Part shown: positions 1-7,423 of the stretch, in pieces
Layout: each line of letters opens with the position of its first letter
Position numbering within the stretch: position 1 is the stretch's first letter
Source of the DNA: Brevundimonas sp. AAP58
Lineage (GTDB): Bacteria > Pseudomonadota > Alphaproteobacteria > Caulobacterales > Caulobacteraceae
Length of the DNA stretch: 32,611 nucleotides
Assembly (NCBI RefSeq): GCF_001295975.1
Contig: NZ_LJHU01000044.1
Coordinates: 1 to 32,611 of the forward strand
Reading direction: 5' to 3'
The notes under the pieces: generated by a model
Told to the model about the DNA's origin: nothing
Seen by the model: only the letters and a program-made list of their open reading frames with translations
The model's database searches: none
Program-made: the position numbers and the translations under genes

Positions 1-54
1 TCCACCACTTCGTGGTCCCCCTCCCCCGTGAACGGGGGAGGAGAGGTTGGGACA
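1..54. repeat. CCTCCCCC-type palindromic intergenic repeat, copy 1
   Basis: CCTCCCCCGT at 20-29 and ACGGGGGAGG at 32-41 form a perfect 10-bp inverted repeat around a 2-nt centre. It sits just past the hisD stop codon and may act as a transcription terminator although it lacks a U-tract. Similar elements occur at 8838-8876 and 32559-32611, so this is a dispersed repeat family. Confidence 0.8.
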
Positions 55-1377
55 TCATCCGCCGCTCCTCAAATCCGCGGCCCGCGCGTGGGCTTCCAGC
101 CCTTCCAACCGCGCGAGCCTGGCCGCGATCGGGCCGAGCTGGGCGGCGCCCTCGCGGGTGACCGTCTGGACCGACATCGAGGTCATGAAGCTGGCGGTGG
201 TGATGCCGCCGAGCGTGCGGGCGCCGCCGTCGGTGGGCAGGACGTGGCTGGGTCCGGCGGCGTAGTCGCCCAGCGTCTCGGCGGCGAAGCGGCCGACGAA
301 GATGGCACCCGCCGCGCGGATCGACGGCAGCATGGCTTCGGGCTCCTCGACCTGGAGCGCCAGGTGCTCGGGGCCATAGAGGTTGATGACGTCACACGCC
401 GTCTCCTCGTCGCGGACCAGGATGGCGCGGGCCTCGTTCAGGCTGGCGCGGGCGATGGCCTCGCGGGGCAGGGTGGCGACCTGCCGTTCCACCTCGGTCA
501 GGATGTAGTCGAGGTTGGCGCGGCTGGTGGAGACCAGGATCACCTGGGCGTCGGCGTCGTGCTCGGCCTGGCTCAGCAGGTCGGCGGCGGCGATCTCGGG
601 CGCGGCGTCGCGGTCGACAACGACCATCAGCTCGGACGGCCCCGCGGGCATGTCGGCGGAGGGGCCGCCGGGAAGCGAGGAGGCATAGCGCTTGGCCTCG
701 GCGACATAGGCGTTGCCGGGGCCGAACAGCTTGTCGCAACGGGGGATGTCGCCGTCGGGCAGGGAGACACCGTAGGTCAGGGCGGCGATGGCCTGGGCCC
801 CGCCGACCAGCCAGATCGCGTCGAGACCGGCCTCTGCGGCGGCGAGGATCATGGCCGGGTGGACCGAGCCGTCCTTCGCCGGGGGCGTGACGGCGACGCG
901 CTCGGACACGCCCGCGACGGCGGCCGGAATGGCCAGCATCAGCAGCGACGAGAACAGCGGCGCCGTGCCACCGGGCACATACAGGCCCGCCGCGCCAATG
1001 GGCCGCCAGACGAGGCGCGAGGTCACGCCGGGCGTGGTCTCGACCAGGGCAGAGTCCTCCGGGATCGTCGCCTCGTGGAAGACGCGGACGTTGTCGGCGG
1101 CGACACGGATAGCGCGGACGTCGGCAGGCGGCAGGGCCTGGCGCGCCTCGGCGACCACGGCCTCGGTGATGGCGATGCGGCGTGGAGCATGGCCGTCGAG
1201 CTTCATCGCCCAGTCGATCACGGCCTGACCGCCGCGCGCCTCTACGTCGTCGAAGATGGCGCGGACGACGTCGGTCACCTGTGTCTCCGAACGGCGCGCG
1301 GGGCGAGCCAGAGCGGCGCGCTGTCCGGCGGCGTCCAGCGACGCCCAGTCGATGCGTTTCACGTCCAGCGTCGTCAT
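55..1377 (-). CDS. hisD: Histidinol dehydrogenase
   Basis: This enzyme carries out the last two steps of histidine biosynthesis, oxidising L-histidinol to L-histidine with two NAD+ in the cytoplasm. The 440-residue product matches the usual family length. Family signatures are visible: AGPSELMVV, SQAEHDADAQVILV, YGPEHLAL (with the catalytic Glu-His pair) and FAAETLGDYAAGPSH. The reading frame stays open upstream to 1965, but that stretch lies over hisG in another frame. The ATG at 1377-1375 overlaps the hisG TGA by one base (TGATG), which fixes the start and implies translational coupling. It is the third gene of the TrpR-like-hisG-hisD operon. Confidence 0.97.
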   Translation of the reverse strand: MTTLDVKRIDWASLDAAGQRAALARPARRSETQVTDVVRAIFDDVEARGGQAVIDWAMKLDGHAPRRIAITEAVVAEARQALPPADVRAIRVAADNVRVFHEATIPEDSALVETTPGVTSRLVWRPIGAAGLYVPGGTAPLFSSLLMLAIPAAVAGVSERVAVTPPAKDGSVHPAMILAAAEAGLDAIWLVGGAQAIAALTYGVSLPDGDIPRCDKLFGPGNAYVAEAKRYASSLPGGPSADMPAGPSELMVVVDRDAAPEIAAADLLSQAEHDADAQVILVSTSRANLDYILTEVERQVATLPREAIARASLNEARAILVRDEETACDVINLYGPEHLALQVEEPEAMLPSIRAAGAIFVGRFAAETLGDYAAGPSHVLPTDGGARTLGGITTASFMTSMSVQTVTREGAAQLGPIAARLARLEGLEAHARAADLRSGG

Positions 1378-2258
1378 CACATCATCTTCTCGATGGGCAG
1401 AACCAGAATGGCCGAGGCCCCGGCGGCCTTGAGCTTCTCCAGCGTCTCCCAGAACACGGCCTCCTGGCAGACGGCGTGAACGGCGACGGCGTCGTCCCGG
1501 CCCATCAGGGGCATGACGGTCGGCGCGCCCGCTCCGGGCAGGATGGCGGTGATCTGATCCAGCGCCGAGCGAGGCGCGTTCAGCATGACGTATTTGGCCC
1601 CTTGAGAGGACACGACGCCGGCCATGCGCTCGATGATCGAGTCCAGCAGGTGGGCGAGGCCGGGCTCGGGCGCGACCGGGGACTGGATCAGAACCGCCTG
1701 GCTTTCGAACACGGTCTCGCGGGCGACCAGACCGTTGGCCTCCAGCGTGGCCCCGGTAGAGACGAGGTCGCAGATGGCCGAGGCGAGCTTCAGCCTTGGA
1801 GCTACCTCGACCGCGCCACGCATGGTGACGATGTCGGCCTGGATGCCCTGGGCGTCCAGGAAGCGGCGCAGGATCTTCGGATAGGAGGTCGCGATGCGGC
1901 GACCTTCCAGCGTCGCCGGGCCGTCCCAAGGCAAGGTCGGCGGGGCGGCCAGCTTCAGCGTGCACTTGCCGAAGCCCAGCGGCATGACGACCGAGGCGTT
2001 CGCGCCGCCGTTCTTGCCTTCCTCCAGCACGTTCTCGCCGACGATGCCCAGGTCGCAGACGCCGTCGGCGACGAAGGTCGGGATGTCGTCGTCACGCACC
2101 CGCAGCAGGTCGATGGGATAGTTCTCGACCTTGTAGAGCAGGTCGTTGGCGCCCTTGACCACGCGCAGGCCCGCGTCCCGGACGAGGTCCAGGCTGCGGT
2201 CGGCCAGACGGCCGGATTTCTGCACGGCGATGCGAAGTCGCCCCTCTACGGTACTCAT
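1377..2258 (-). CDS. hisG: ATP phosphoribosyltransferase, long form
   Basis: HisG condenses ATP with PRPP to give phosphoribosyl-ATP, the committed and feedback-controlled step of histidine biosynthesis. At 293 residues it is the long, HisZ-independent form, with two catalytic lobes followed by a C-terminal regulatory domain (roughly the last 75 residues) that in this family binds histidine. The N-terminus (RIAVQKSGRL, then GVCDLGIVGENVLEE) is characteristic. The start is ATG at 2258, 10 bases after the stop of the TrpR-like gene. No strong Shine-Dalgarno is visible, so translation may depend on the upstream gene. The stop overlaps the hisD start. Confidence 0.96.
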   Translation of the reverse strand: MSTVEGRLRIAVQKSGRLADRSLDLVRDAGLRVVKGANDLLYKVENYPIDLLRVRDDDIPTFVADGVCDLGIVGENVLEEGKNGGANASVVMPLGFGKCTLKLAAPPTLPWDGPATLEGRRIATSYPKILRRFLDAQGIQADIVTMRGAVEVAPRLKLASAICDLVSTGATLEANGLVARETVFESQAVLIQSPVAPEPGLAHLLDSIIERMAGVVSSQGAKYVMLNAPRSALDQITAILPGAGAPTVMPLMGRDDAVAVHAVCQEAVFWETLEKLKAAGASAILVLPIEKMM

Positions 2259-2268
2259 CGGTTGGGGC

Positions 2269-2589
2269 TCAGTGTTTGGGGTTCAGACGGTCCAGCACCA
2301 GGCGATAGCCCTGATGCGGCATCTCTTTCAGGAAGCGGGCGACGCGCACGACGGTGGTGGGGCTGGCCCCGGCCTCGCAGGCGATCTCGCGATAGGACCG
2401 GCCGCCCTGATCCAGCAGCCGGGCGACGGCCCAGCGTTCGGCGAAGGCGCGGACCTCGGCCGGGGTGCACAGGTCCGTCAGGAAGGCCTCGACCTCCTCG
2501 CGCGTCTTCAGCGCCAGGAAGGCGTCGAGCAGGGCGGCGCGATCGCTCGCGGCGCGGCTCGGGGCTGACGGGGACAGGGTGTCGGACAT
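2269..2589 (-). CDS. YerC/TrpR-like DNA-binding regulator
   Basis: A 106-residue cytoplasmic protein of the YerC/YecD family, related to the tryptophan repressor. After about 18 low-complexity residues come the TrpR-like helices (LLDAFLALKTREEVEAFL, then TPAEVRAFAERW) and a helix-turn-helix around residues 65-90 (SYREIACEAGASPTTVVRVA). The family's ligand and targets are poorly known. Its place as first gene of an operon with hisG and hisD, and the perfect dyad directly upstream at 2596-2621, suggest that it represses its own operon. Whether it senses histidine, tryptophan or something else cannot be read from sequence. The start is ATG 2589, with only a weak upstream Shine-Dalgarno. Confidence 0.88.
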   Translation of the reverse strand: MSDTLSPSAPSRAASDRAALLDAFLALKTREEVEAFLTDLCTPAEVRAFAERWAVARLLDQGGRSYREIACEAGASPTTVVRVARFLKEMPHQGYRLVLDRLNPKH

Positions 2590-2595
2590 CGTGGC

Positions 2596-2627
2596 GTTCC
2601 ACTATGCTGTAACAGTGGAACGGTCAA
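2596..2627 (-). promoter_or_regulatory. Promoter with perfect dyad operator of the TrpR-like-hisG-hisD operon
   Basis: On the minus strand, TTGACCG (complement of 2621-2627) is followed after 13 nt by GCATAGTG (2607-2600), close to the Caulobacter sigma-73 pattern. GTTCCACT (2596-2603) and AGTGGAAC (2614-2621) form a perfect 8-bp inverted repeat around a 10-nt spacer. The dyad covers the region between the -35 and -10 elements and the -10 itself. The predicted transcript would begin only a few bases before the ATG at 2589, so it may be nearly leaderless. An operator in this position fits repression. Confidence 0.65.
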
Positions 2628-2662
2628 GGGGCGTGTCACAGCCTTGGCGACATTACCAAATC

Positions 2663-2770
2663 CGTCACTGCCGGGCCTATCCCGGCGGCCCATACACGCC
2701 GATCTCGTCTTGAGCCCCGGCCGCCTAAGTCTATGGGTGGCCGGGACAAGCCCGGCCATGCCGGAAGGAT
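2663..2770 (-). repeat. Dispersed ~105-bp intergenic repeat, copy A
   Basis: The reverse complement of this stretch matches 11550-11654 over nearly its whole length. Shared blocks include GGCTTGTCCCGGCCACCCAT-like and GATCGGCGTGTATGGGCCGC sequences. The GGCCGGGACAAGCCCGGCC-type ends are internally palindromic and can form strong hairpins. It lies between the stop of the EAL gene and the his operon promoter and encodes nothing recognisable. Confidence 0.85.
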
Positions 2771-2794
2771 GAGGACGACCAGACCCAAGCGGCT

Positions 2795-5092
2795 TTAGGC
2801 CGCCGCCTCCAGCGCGGGCTTGTCCAGTCGCTCGATCAGGGCGGGCAGGGCCAGCGGGCGGGCAATCAGATAGCCCTGGGCCGTGTCGCAGCCCATGCCG
2901 CGCAGCAGCGCCAGCGCGGTCTGGGTCTCCACGCCCTCGGCCGTGACAGTCATGCCAAGGCTGTGGGCCAGGTCGATGGTGGATTTGACCAGAAGCGCGT
3001 CCTTGGCGCTCTCGTCCAGCGACATGACGAAGGCCTTGTCGATCTTCAGCTCGTCGGCGGCGATGCGCTTCAGATAGGCCAGCGAAGACAGGCCCGAGCC
3101 GTAGTCGTCGATGGAGACCTTGATCCCGGCGGCCGTGAAGCGATCGATGATGCCGAGCGCCGCTTCCGGATTGTCGATGACCGCCGTCTCGGTGATCTCG
3201 AAGCAGAGGTCGGCCCTGGCGCGCGAGACGGCGTTCAGGGCGAAGCGGGCGAAGCTCTCGTCCGACAGTAGCCGCCCCGAGACGTTGATCGAGACCTTGA
3301 GGTTGTGGCCCGCCTTGGCCAGGGCCTTCTGGTCGGCGATGGCGCGCCTGACACCCCATTCGGTCAGAGCGCGGATCTGACCGGTCTCCTCGGCCATGCC
3401 GATGAACAGGTCGGGGGCGATGAAGCCCCGCTTGGGGTGGTTCCAGCGCATCAGCCCTTCGACGCCGGTGATGGCGTTCTGGCGCAGGTCGAACTTCGGC
3501 TGATAGGCCATCCAGACCTGCTCGCTTTCGAGAGCGCCGATCAGGTCGGACATCAGGCTGAGGTTGGCGCCGGGGTCGCCATAGGCCGCGGCGTCGAAGA
3601 GGGCGGCCTTGGCCCCGGTGGCACGGGCCTGATCCACGGCGACGCCCGCACGATCGACGATGGCGTCCAGGCCTCCGGTCGCCTGACCGGCGCGGGCGAG
3701 ACCAGCTGTCAGTGCGGCGTCGACGCGTGCGCCGATCAGCTTCAGCGGCTCGTCCGCGACGGCGCACAGGCGGATCGCCGACGCCAGGGCACGGGCGTCA
3801 TCGCCCTCGACGTCGAGCACCATGCCCATGACGCCCGCGCCCACGCGAGCCACGGGCGCTCCGGTCGCGGCGGACAGTCGGGCACCCAGAGCGGCGACCA
3901 GCTGTCCCATGGCTTCGAAGCCGATGGCGTTTCTCACCACCTCGAACCGGTCGACACCGAAGAGAACGACATGGGCGGATGCCGAGGACGCTACCTCGCG
4001 TTCCAGCCAGAGGCGATTGGGCAGGCCCGTTTCCAGATCATGCAGCGCCATATGGGTCAGGCGCGCCTGGCGGTCGCGGATGTCGCCGGCCATGGCGTTG
4101 AAGCTCTCGGCCAGACGGCCGATCTCGTCGCTCGAGGTGATCTCGACCCGGGCGTCCTCGCCGGCCTGCAGGCGGTGGACAGCCTCGTCCAGTGCGCTGA
4201 TCGGCTTTGTCAGGCCGCGCGACAGGAACCAGGTTCCGGCGACCAGCAGGGCAAGGCCCAGAAGGCTGATGGCACCGAGCGCCCAGAACATGGGCTCATA
4301 GGGCTTGAGCGCCTTGGCCATGGGATAGCTGAGCGCCAGCACGGCAGGGGCGTCTGCGTCGAAGCTGGGCAGGGGACGGGCAAGGACCATGGCCTCGCCC
4401 TGGGCGTTGCGCCCTGTGACGGCGGCCCCGTCTGCCGCTACGGCCCGATTCATGAGGCCGGCGAGCGCGCTTTCGGGGCCCGACATGTCGCGCCAGCCGT
4501 CGGCCGCGCGGGTCAGGACGGAGGCGCTGAGCGGGATGGCCGACAGCTCTTCCAGCCGGGTCATCTGGGCCTGGTCCAGCCGATCGATGAAGACGACCCA
4601 GCCGATCAGGACCGGCGCCATGACCGGAGCGGCGACTGCCTGATGCGGCTGGCCGTTCAGGTCGAGCACGCCGGACGAGATCTCGCCGCCGTTCAGGCCG
4701 GTCCAGAGGGTGTCGAGGGTCGCGTCGTCGAGCGATGCCCCACCGGCGATCGCATAGCCGTCGACACCGAGCAGCAGGGCACCGTCGACGCCCTGGCGGG
4801 CGCTCAGGTTCTCGAGGGCGGAACGGACGGTCGGCTCGTCGTTGGTGGCGACGGCTTCGCGGAAGCCGAAGTCCTGGGCGAGGACCGCCGCGCCTTGCTC
4901 GAGCTGGGCCGAGCGGGACGACCAGAGCTGGTCGTACACGGCGCCTGACGCCGTCAGTTCGCTGCGCACCACGCCGCGCGCGCTGGCCGTGATGGCGGTG
5001 AAGACCGCGACAGCGACGAGCATCAGGGCGAGCCCGAACAGGCCTGCATAGAGCACCGTCAGCCGGGTGCGCAGATGGCGGAAATGGATCAT
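2795..5092 (-). CDS. Membrane HAMP / degenerate GGDEF / EAL cyclic-di-GMP protein
   Basis: A 765-residue inner-membrane signalling protein. Membrane segments lie at about 13-35 and 268-290 and flank a periplasmic sensor region of about 230 residues. A HAMP linker (about 291-343), a GGDEF-like domain (about 345-500) and an EAL domain (about 510-755) follow. The GGDEF signature is GAGVM (418-422), so cyclase activity is unlikely. The EAL domain reads EGL at 545-547 but keeps E545, N603, E632, D662/D663, K683, E719 and Q739, so phosphodiesterase activity is plausible. Its ATG is one base past the stop of the cupredoxin-like gene, indicating tight coupling. The periplasmic region probably senses something handled by the secreted neighbours (inference). 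Confidence 0.93.
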   Translation of the reverse strand: MIHFRHLRTRLTVLYAGLFGLALMLVAVAVFTAITASARGVVRSELTASGAVYDQLWSSRSAQLEQGAAVLAQDFGFREAVATNDEPTVRSALENLSARQGVDGALLLGVDGYAIAGGASLDDATLDTLWTGLNGGEISSGVLDLNGQPHQAVAAPVMAPVLIGWVVFIDRLDQAQMTRLEELSAIPLSASVLTRAADGWRDMSGPESALAGLMNRAVAADGAAVTGRNAQGEAMVLARPLPSFDADAPAVLALSYPMAKALKPYEPMFWALGAISLLGLALLVAGTWFLSRGLTKPISALDEAVHRLQAGEDARVEITSSDEIGRLAESFNAMAGDIRDRQARLTHMALHDLETGLPNRLWLEREVASSASAHVVLFGVDRFEVVRNAIGFEAMGQLVAALGARLSAATGAPVARVGAGVMGMVLDVEGDDARALASAIRLCAVADEPLKLIGARVDAALTAGLARAGQATGGLDAIVDRAGVAVDQARATGAKAALFDAAAYGDPGANLSLMSDLIGALESEQVWMAYQPKFDLRQNAITGVEGLMRWNHPKRGFIAPDLFIGMAEETGQIRALTEWGVRRAIADQKALAKAGHNLKVSINVSGRLLSDESFARFALNAVSRARADLCFEITETAVIDNPEAALGIIDRFTAAGIKVSIDDYGSGLSSLAYLKRIAADELKIDKAFVMSLDESAKDALLVKSTIDLAHSLGMTVTAEGVETQTALALLRGMGCDTAQGYLIARPLALPALIERLDKPALEAAA

Positions 5093-5093
5093 G

Positions 5094-5714
5094 TCAACGG
5101 ACTGCCGCCCGCGCCGAGAAGTCGCCCGTCATGGTCTGGCGGCCCGGACCGGTTCCGATGGTCAGGGTGTAGGCGCTCTCGTTGCCGCGCACGTTCAGGC
5201 GCGGATGCCAGACGACCAGGCGGGCCGGCCCGGCGGGGATGCCGACGAGGGTGACGTCGCCGGTCGCATCGGTCTTCGCGGCCCAGGGCGTGTCGACGAC
5301 ACGCACATAGGCCAGCATCTGATCGTGGATGTTGCAGCCGAGCGCGGCCGTGCCGACGGTCGTGAAGGCGTGGGTGCGGGTCTGGTCCTGGCCGAACAGC
5401 TCGATCTCGAACCGATTGCCGCGCGAGAAGGAATAGACGTGGTGGCGCACGCGATCGAGGTTCGGAAAGCTGACCGTCGCACCGACCGGAGCGATCAGGA
5501 CATAGGGCTGGAACTGAACGTCGCGCTGGGCGATGCGGAGTGGCCAGGAAAAGCGGATCGGACCGCGCGGCACCCCGGCGTCGGGGCGAACGGTGACCAC
5601 GGCGTCGCGCACAGGTCGTCCGCCCGTGTCACGAACGGACACTGTCAGGTCGCCAGCCTGGGCGACGCTGGTCATCGTCAGGAGAGCTAAAATCGAGGCA
5701 AGTAGAGCGCGCAT
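5094..5714 (-). CDS. Secreted cupredoxin-like protein (often labelled methylamine utilization protein)
   Basis: A 206-residue exported protein with a signal peptide that probably ends after residue 20 (SVAQA). The mature part begins with a beta-sandwich-like stretch (LTVSVRDTGGRPVRDAVVTV). A plastocyanin-like region follows, with H91/H92 in VRHHVYSFS and a C127-x2-H130-x2-M133 loop in ALGCNIHDQMLAYV, the usual arrangement of type-1 copper ligands. Copper binding and electron transfer or copper sensing in the periplasm are therefore likely, though unproven. Automated annotation tends to call such proteins methylamine utilization proteins, and nothing here supports methylamine use. The frame is open to 5792, but the ATG at 5714 begins the signal peptide. 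It is first in the operon with the EAL gene. Confidence 0.82.
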   Translation of the reverse strand: MRALLASILALLTMTSVAQAGDLTVSVRDTGGRPVRDAVVTVRPDAGVPRGPIRFSWPLRIAQRDVQFQPYVLIAPVGATVSFPNLDRVRHHVYSFSRGNRFEIELFGQDQTRTHAFTTVGTAALGCNIHDQMLAYVRVVDTPWAAKTDATGDVTLVGIPAGPARLVVWHPRLNVRGNESAYTLTIGTGPGRQTMTGDFSARAAVR

Positions 5715-5894
5715 GACAATTGCCCTAACAGCAACCGATGAAATGACAGTAAACCGGTATACAACCCTAGAGTGTTGCGTCGCGTTACACAACGACTTGC
5801 GATACCCGGGCCGAAATCCTGTGTCGCTCGAAACAATGTTTATCGGCCATTAACTCTGTTGCGGATACCTGGGCGCAAACATGAGGGCGGAGCC
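5715..5894. promoter_or_regulatory. Divergent control region with an imperfect direct repeat
   Basis: This 180-bp region separates the cupredoxin/EAL operon from the DUF3034/globin operon and must hold both promoters. It is AT-richer than its surroundings. TTGCGATACCCGGG (5797-5810) and TTGCGGATACCTGGG (5859-5873) form a direct repeat 62 bp apart, each followed by a related GCCGAAA/CGCAAA tail. This could be a paired regulator site. No promoter could be assigned with confidence. Confidence 0.45.
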
Positions 5895-6794
5895 GTGCGT
5901 CGAATTCCTTCTGTGGCCGTGTTGCTCGGCCTTGCTGCCTTTGCAGCCGCCACGTCGACCACCGCTCAGGTGACGGATTGGATTCCCGACAGCCGGACCG
6001 GTGGGAAGCTCCTGCTGACCGGCGGCGTTTCCACCATCGAGGGGTCGGGCGGCGGCGGTCTGGCGACCTGGGCGGTGACCAGCGGCTATGGCGAACGCGA
6101 CGGCATCGGCGGCAACGTCCACGCCACCTATGTGAACCTGCCCGACTATGAACTGCGGTCCTGGGGCGCGGCGGCGTCGTTCTGGGACCGGGTCGAGGTG
6201 TCGGTGACGCGTCAGGAGTTCGACACCGGCGCGACCGGGGCGGCGCTGGGCCTCGGTGCCGGCTTCACCTTCACCCAGGACATCGTGGGCGTGAAGGTCA
6301 AGCTGATCGGCGACGCGGTCTATGACCAGGACACCTGGATGCCGCAGGTCGCGGTCGGGGTGCAGCATAAGTCCAACGACCAGGGCGCGATCATCTCGGC
6401 CGTCCGTGGACGTGACGACGAGGGCACGGAGTACTACGTCGCGGCGACCAAGCTGTTTCTGGCGGAGTCACTGCTGCTGTCCGGCGCGGTGCGCTTCACC
6501 AATGCGAACCAGACGGGCCTGCTCGGCTTCGGCGGCGACCTGAACGACGATCTGGAGCCGCAGTTCGAGGGTTCGGTCGGCTATCTGCTGAACCGCAATC
6601 TGGTGGTCGGGGCCGAGTACAGGACCAAGCCGGACAATCTGGGCTTCGCGGGCGAGGATGACTGGTTCGACGTCTACGCCGCCTGGGCCCCCAACCGGCA
6701 TGTCTCTGTCACCGCCGCCTATGTGGACCTGGGGTCGATCGCGACCTTCGAGGACCAGCGCGGTCTCTATCTCTCGCTCCAGGTCGGGTTCTGA
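5895..6794 (+). CDS. DUF3034 family outer-membrane beta-barrel protein
   Basis: A 299-residue exported protein. The signal peptide covers about residues 1-25 (ending STTAQ). The rest consists of alternating beta strands rich in G, T, Y and V and ends in LYLSLQVGF, a C-terminal aromatic typical of outer-membrane barrels. It resembles DUF3034 proteins, whose function is unknown; a porin-like role is inferred. GTG at 5895 is chosen because a purine-rich GAGGGCGGA lies just upstream and the signal peptide follows at once; the longer open frame to 5772 adds an unlikely 41-residue extension. The globin gene follows after 3 bases. Its divergent neighbours encode the secreted cupredoxin and the EAL protein. 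Confidence 0.8.
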   Translation: MRRIPSVAVLLGLAAFAAATSTTAQVTDWIPDSRTGGKLLLTGGVSTIEGSGGGGLATWAVTSGYGERDGIGGNVHATYVNLPDYELRSWGAAASFWDRVEVSVTRQEFDTGATGAALGLGAGFTFTQDIVGVKVKLIGDAVYDQDTWMPQVAVGVQHKSNDQGAIISAVRGRDDEGTEYYVAATKLFLAESLLLSGAVRFTNANQTGLLGFGGDLNDDLEPQFEGSVGYLLNRNLVVGAEYRTKPDNLGFAGEDDWFDVYAAWAPNRHVSVTAAYVDLGSIATFEDQRGLYLSLQVGF

Positions 6795-6797
6795 TCC

Positions 6798-7331
6798 ATG
6801 CGCGCCCTTCTGATCGCCGCCGTCCTCATCGCCGCGCCCGCGCCGCTTCTGGCCCAGGAGGCCGGGGACGATCTGACCTTGCCGCCCGTCGTCATGTCGA
6901 CGGAGTTCCCGGGGGAGGTCGAGGTCGAGCCCTATGAGCGCACCAACGCCAACGCCGGCGCGACCCCCTTCGAGGGAACGGAGATGTGGGACACGTTCGG
7001 CGGTGCCGACGGCGTCTCGGCCATCGTGGAGACCTTCGTCGAGCGGATCGTGGCCGATCCGCGTATCGCCGAGATCTTCGTGGCCCAGGATCAGGTCCGC
7101 CTTCGCCGCACGCTGAGGGAGCAGTTCGGCTACATCCTGGGTGGGCCGGTCGACTATTCTGGCCGCGACATGCGCTCCAGCCACGCCGACCTCGGCATCC
7201 AGTCCGCCGACATGGGGGCTCTGGTCGAGAACCTGCAGATCGCCATGAGCGAGCACGGCGTGCCCTTCCGCGCCCAGAACCGCTTCCTGGCCAAGCTGGC
7301 GCCTATGCGCCGGGACATCGTCACCCGCTGA
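6798..7331 (+). CDS. Exported group-1 truncated haemoglobin
   Basis: A 177-residue protein with a signal peptide (residues 1-19, ending PLLA), an acidic linker, and a truncated globin domain from about residue 60. DTFGGADGVSAIVETF gives the A/B helices. GGPVDYSGRDMRSSHADLGI contains the proximal haem histidine, H129. The C-terminus (GVPFRAQNRFLAKLAPMRRDIVT) is typical of the family. Most truncated globins are cytoplasmic; this one should reach the periplasm. The position aligned by eye with the usual B10 tyrosine appears to be V81, which would change oxygen or NO binding. It could scavenge or sense O2 or NO, or carry haem. It is co-transcribed with the DUF3034 gene. Confidence 0.9.
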   Translation: MRALLIAAVLIAAPAPLLAQEAGDDLTLPPVVMSTEFPGEVEVEPYERTNANAGATPFEGTEMWDTFGGADGVSAIVETFVERIVADPRIAEIFVAQDQVRLRRTLREQFGYILGGPVDYSGRDMRSSHADLGIQSADMGALVENLQIAMSEHGVPFRAQNRFLAKLAPMRRDIVTR

Positions 7332-7339
7332 TCCCGCAC

Positions 7340-7357
7340 CGCAACAAAACGGTTGCG
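7340..7357. other. Short inverted repeat after the globin gene
   Basis: CGCAAC (7340-7345) and GTTGCG (7352-7357) form a 6-bp inverted repeat with a 6-nt loop, 8 bases after the globin stop codon. No U-tract follows. It may be a weak terminator or a binding site ahead of the ATP-grasp operon. Confidence 0.3.
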
Positions 7358-7423
7358 CATCGTCCGTGCTCCGGTCCACGCTGAAGGCTCCCAGCGACAG
7401 GAGCGACCGTCACGTTCGACGAG

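Noticed and set aside
1378..1965. Upstream extension of the hisD frame
   Set aside because: It overlaps hisG in another frame, and the family N-terminus starts at the ATG that overlaps the hisG stop.
3305..4948. Long plus-strand open frame of 547 codons opposite the EAL gene
   Set aside because: Glycine/arginine-rich sequence with no family pattern. It is the antisense shadow of a clear HAMP/GGDEF/EAL protein in GC-rich DNA.
5772..5894. 41-residue N-terminal extension of the DUF3034 protein
   Set aside because: It would bury the signal peptide and cover the divergent control region; a GTG with a purine-rich ribosome site lies right before the leader.
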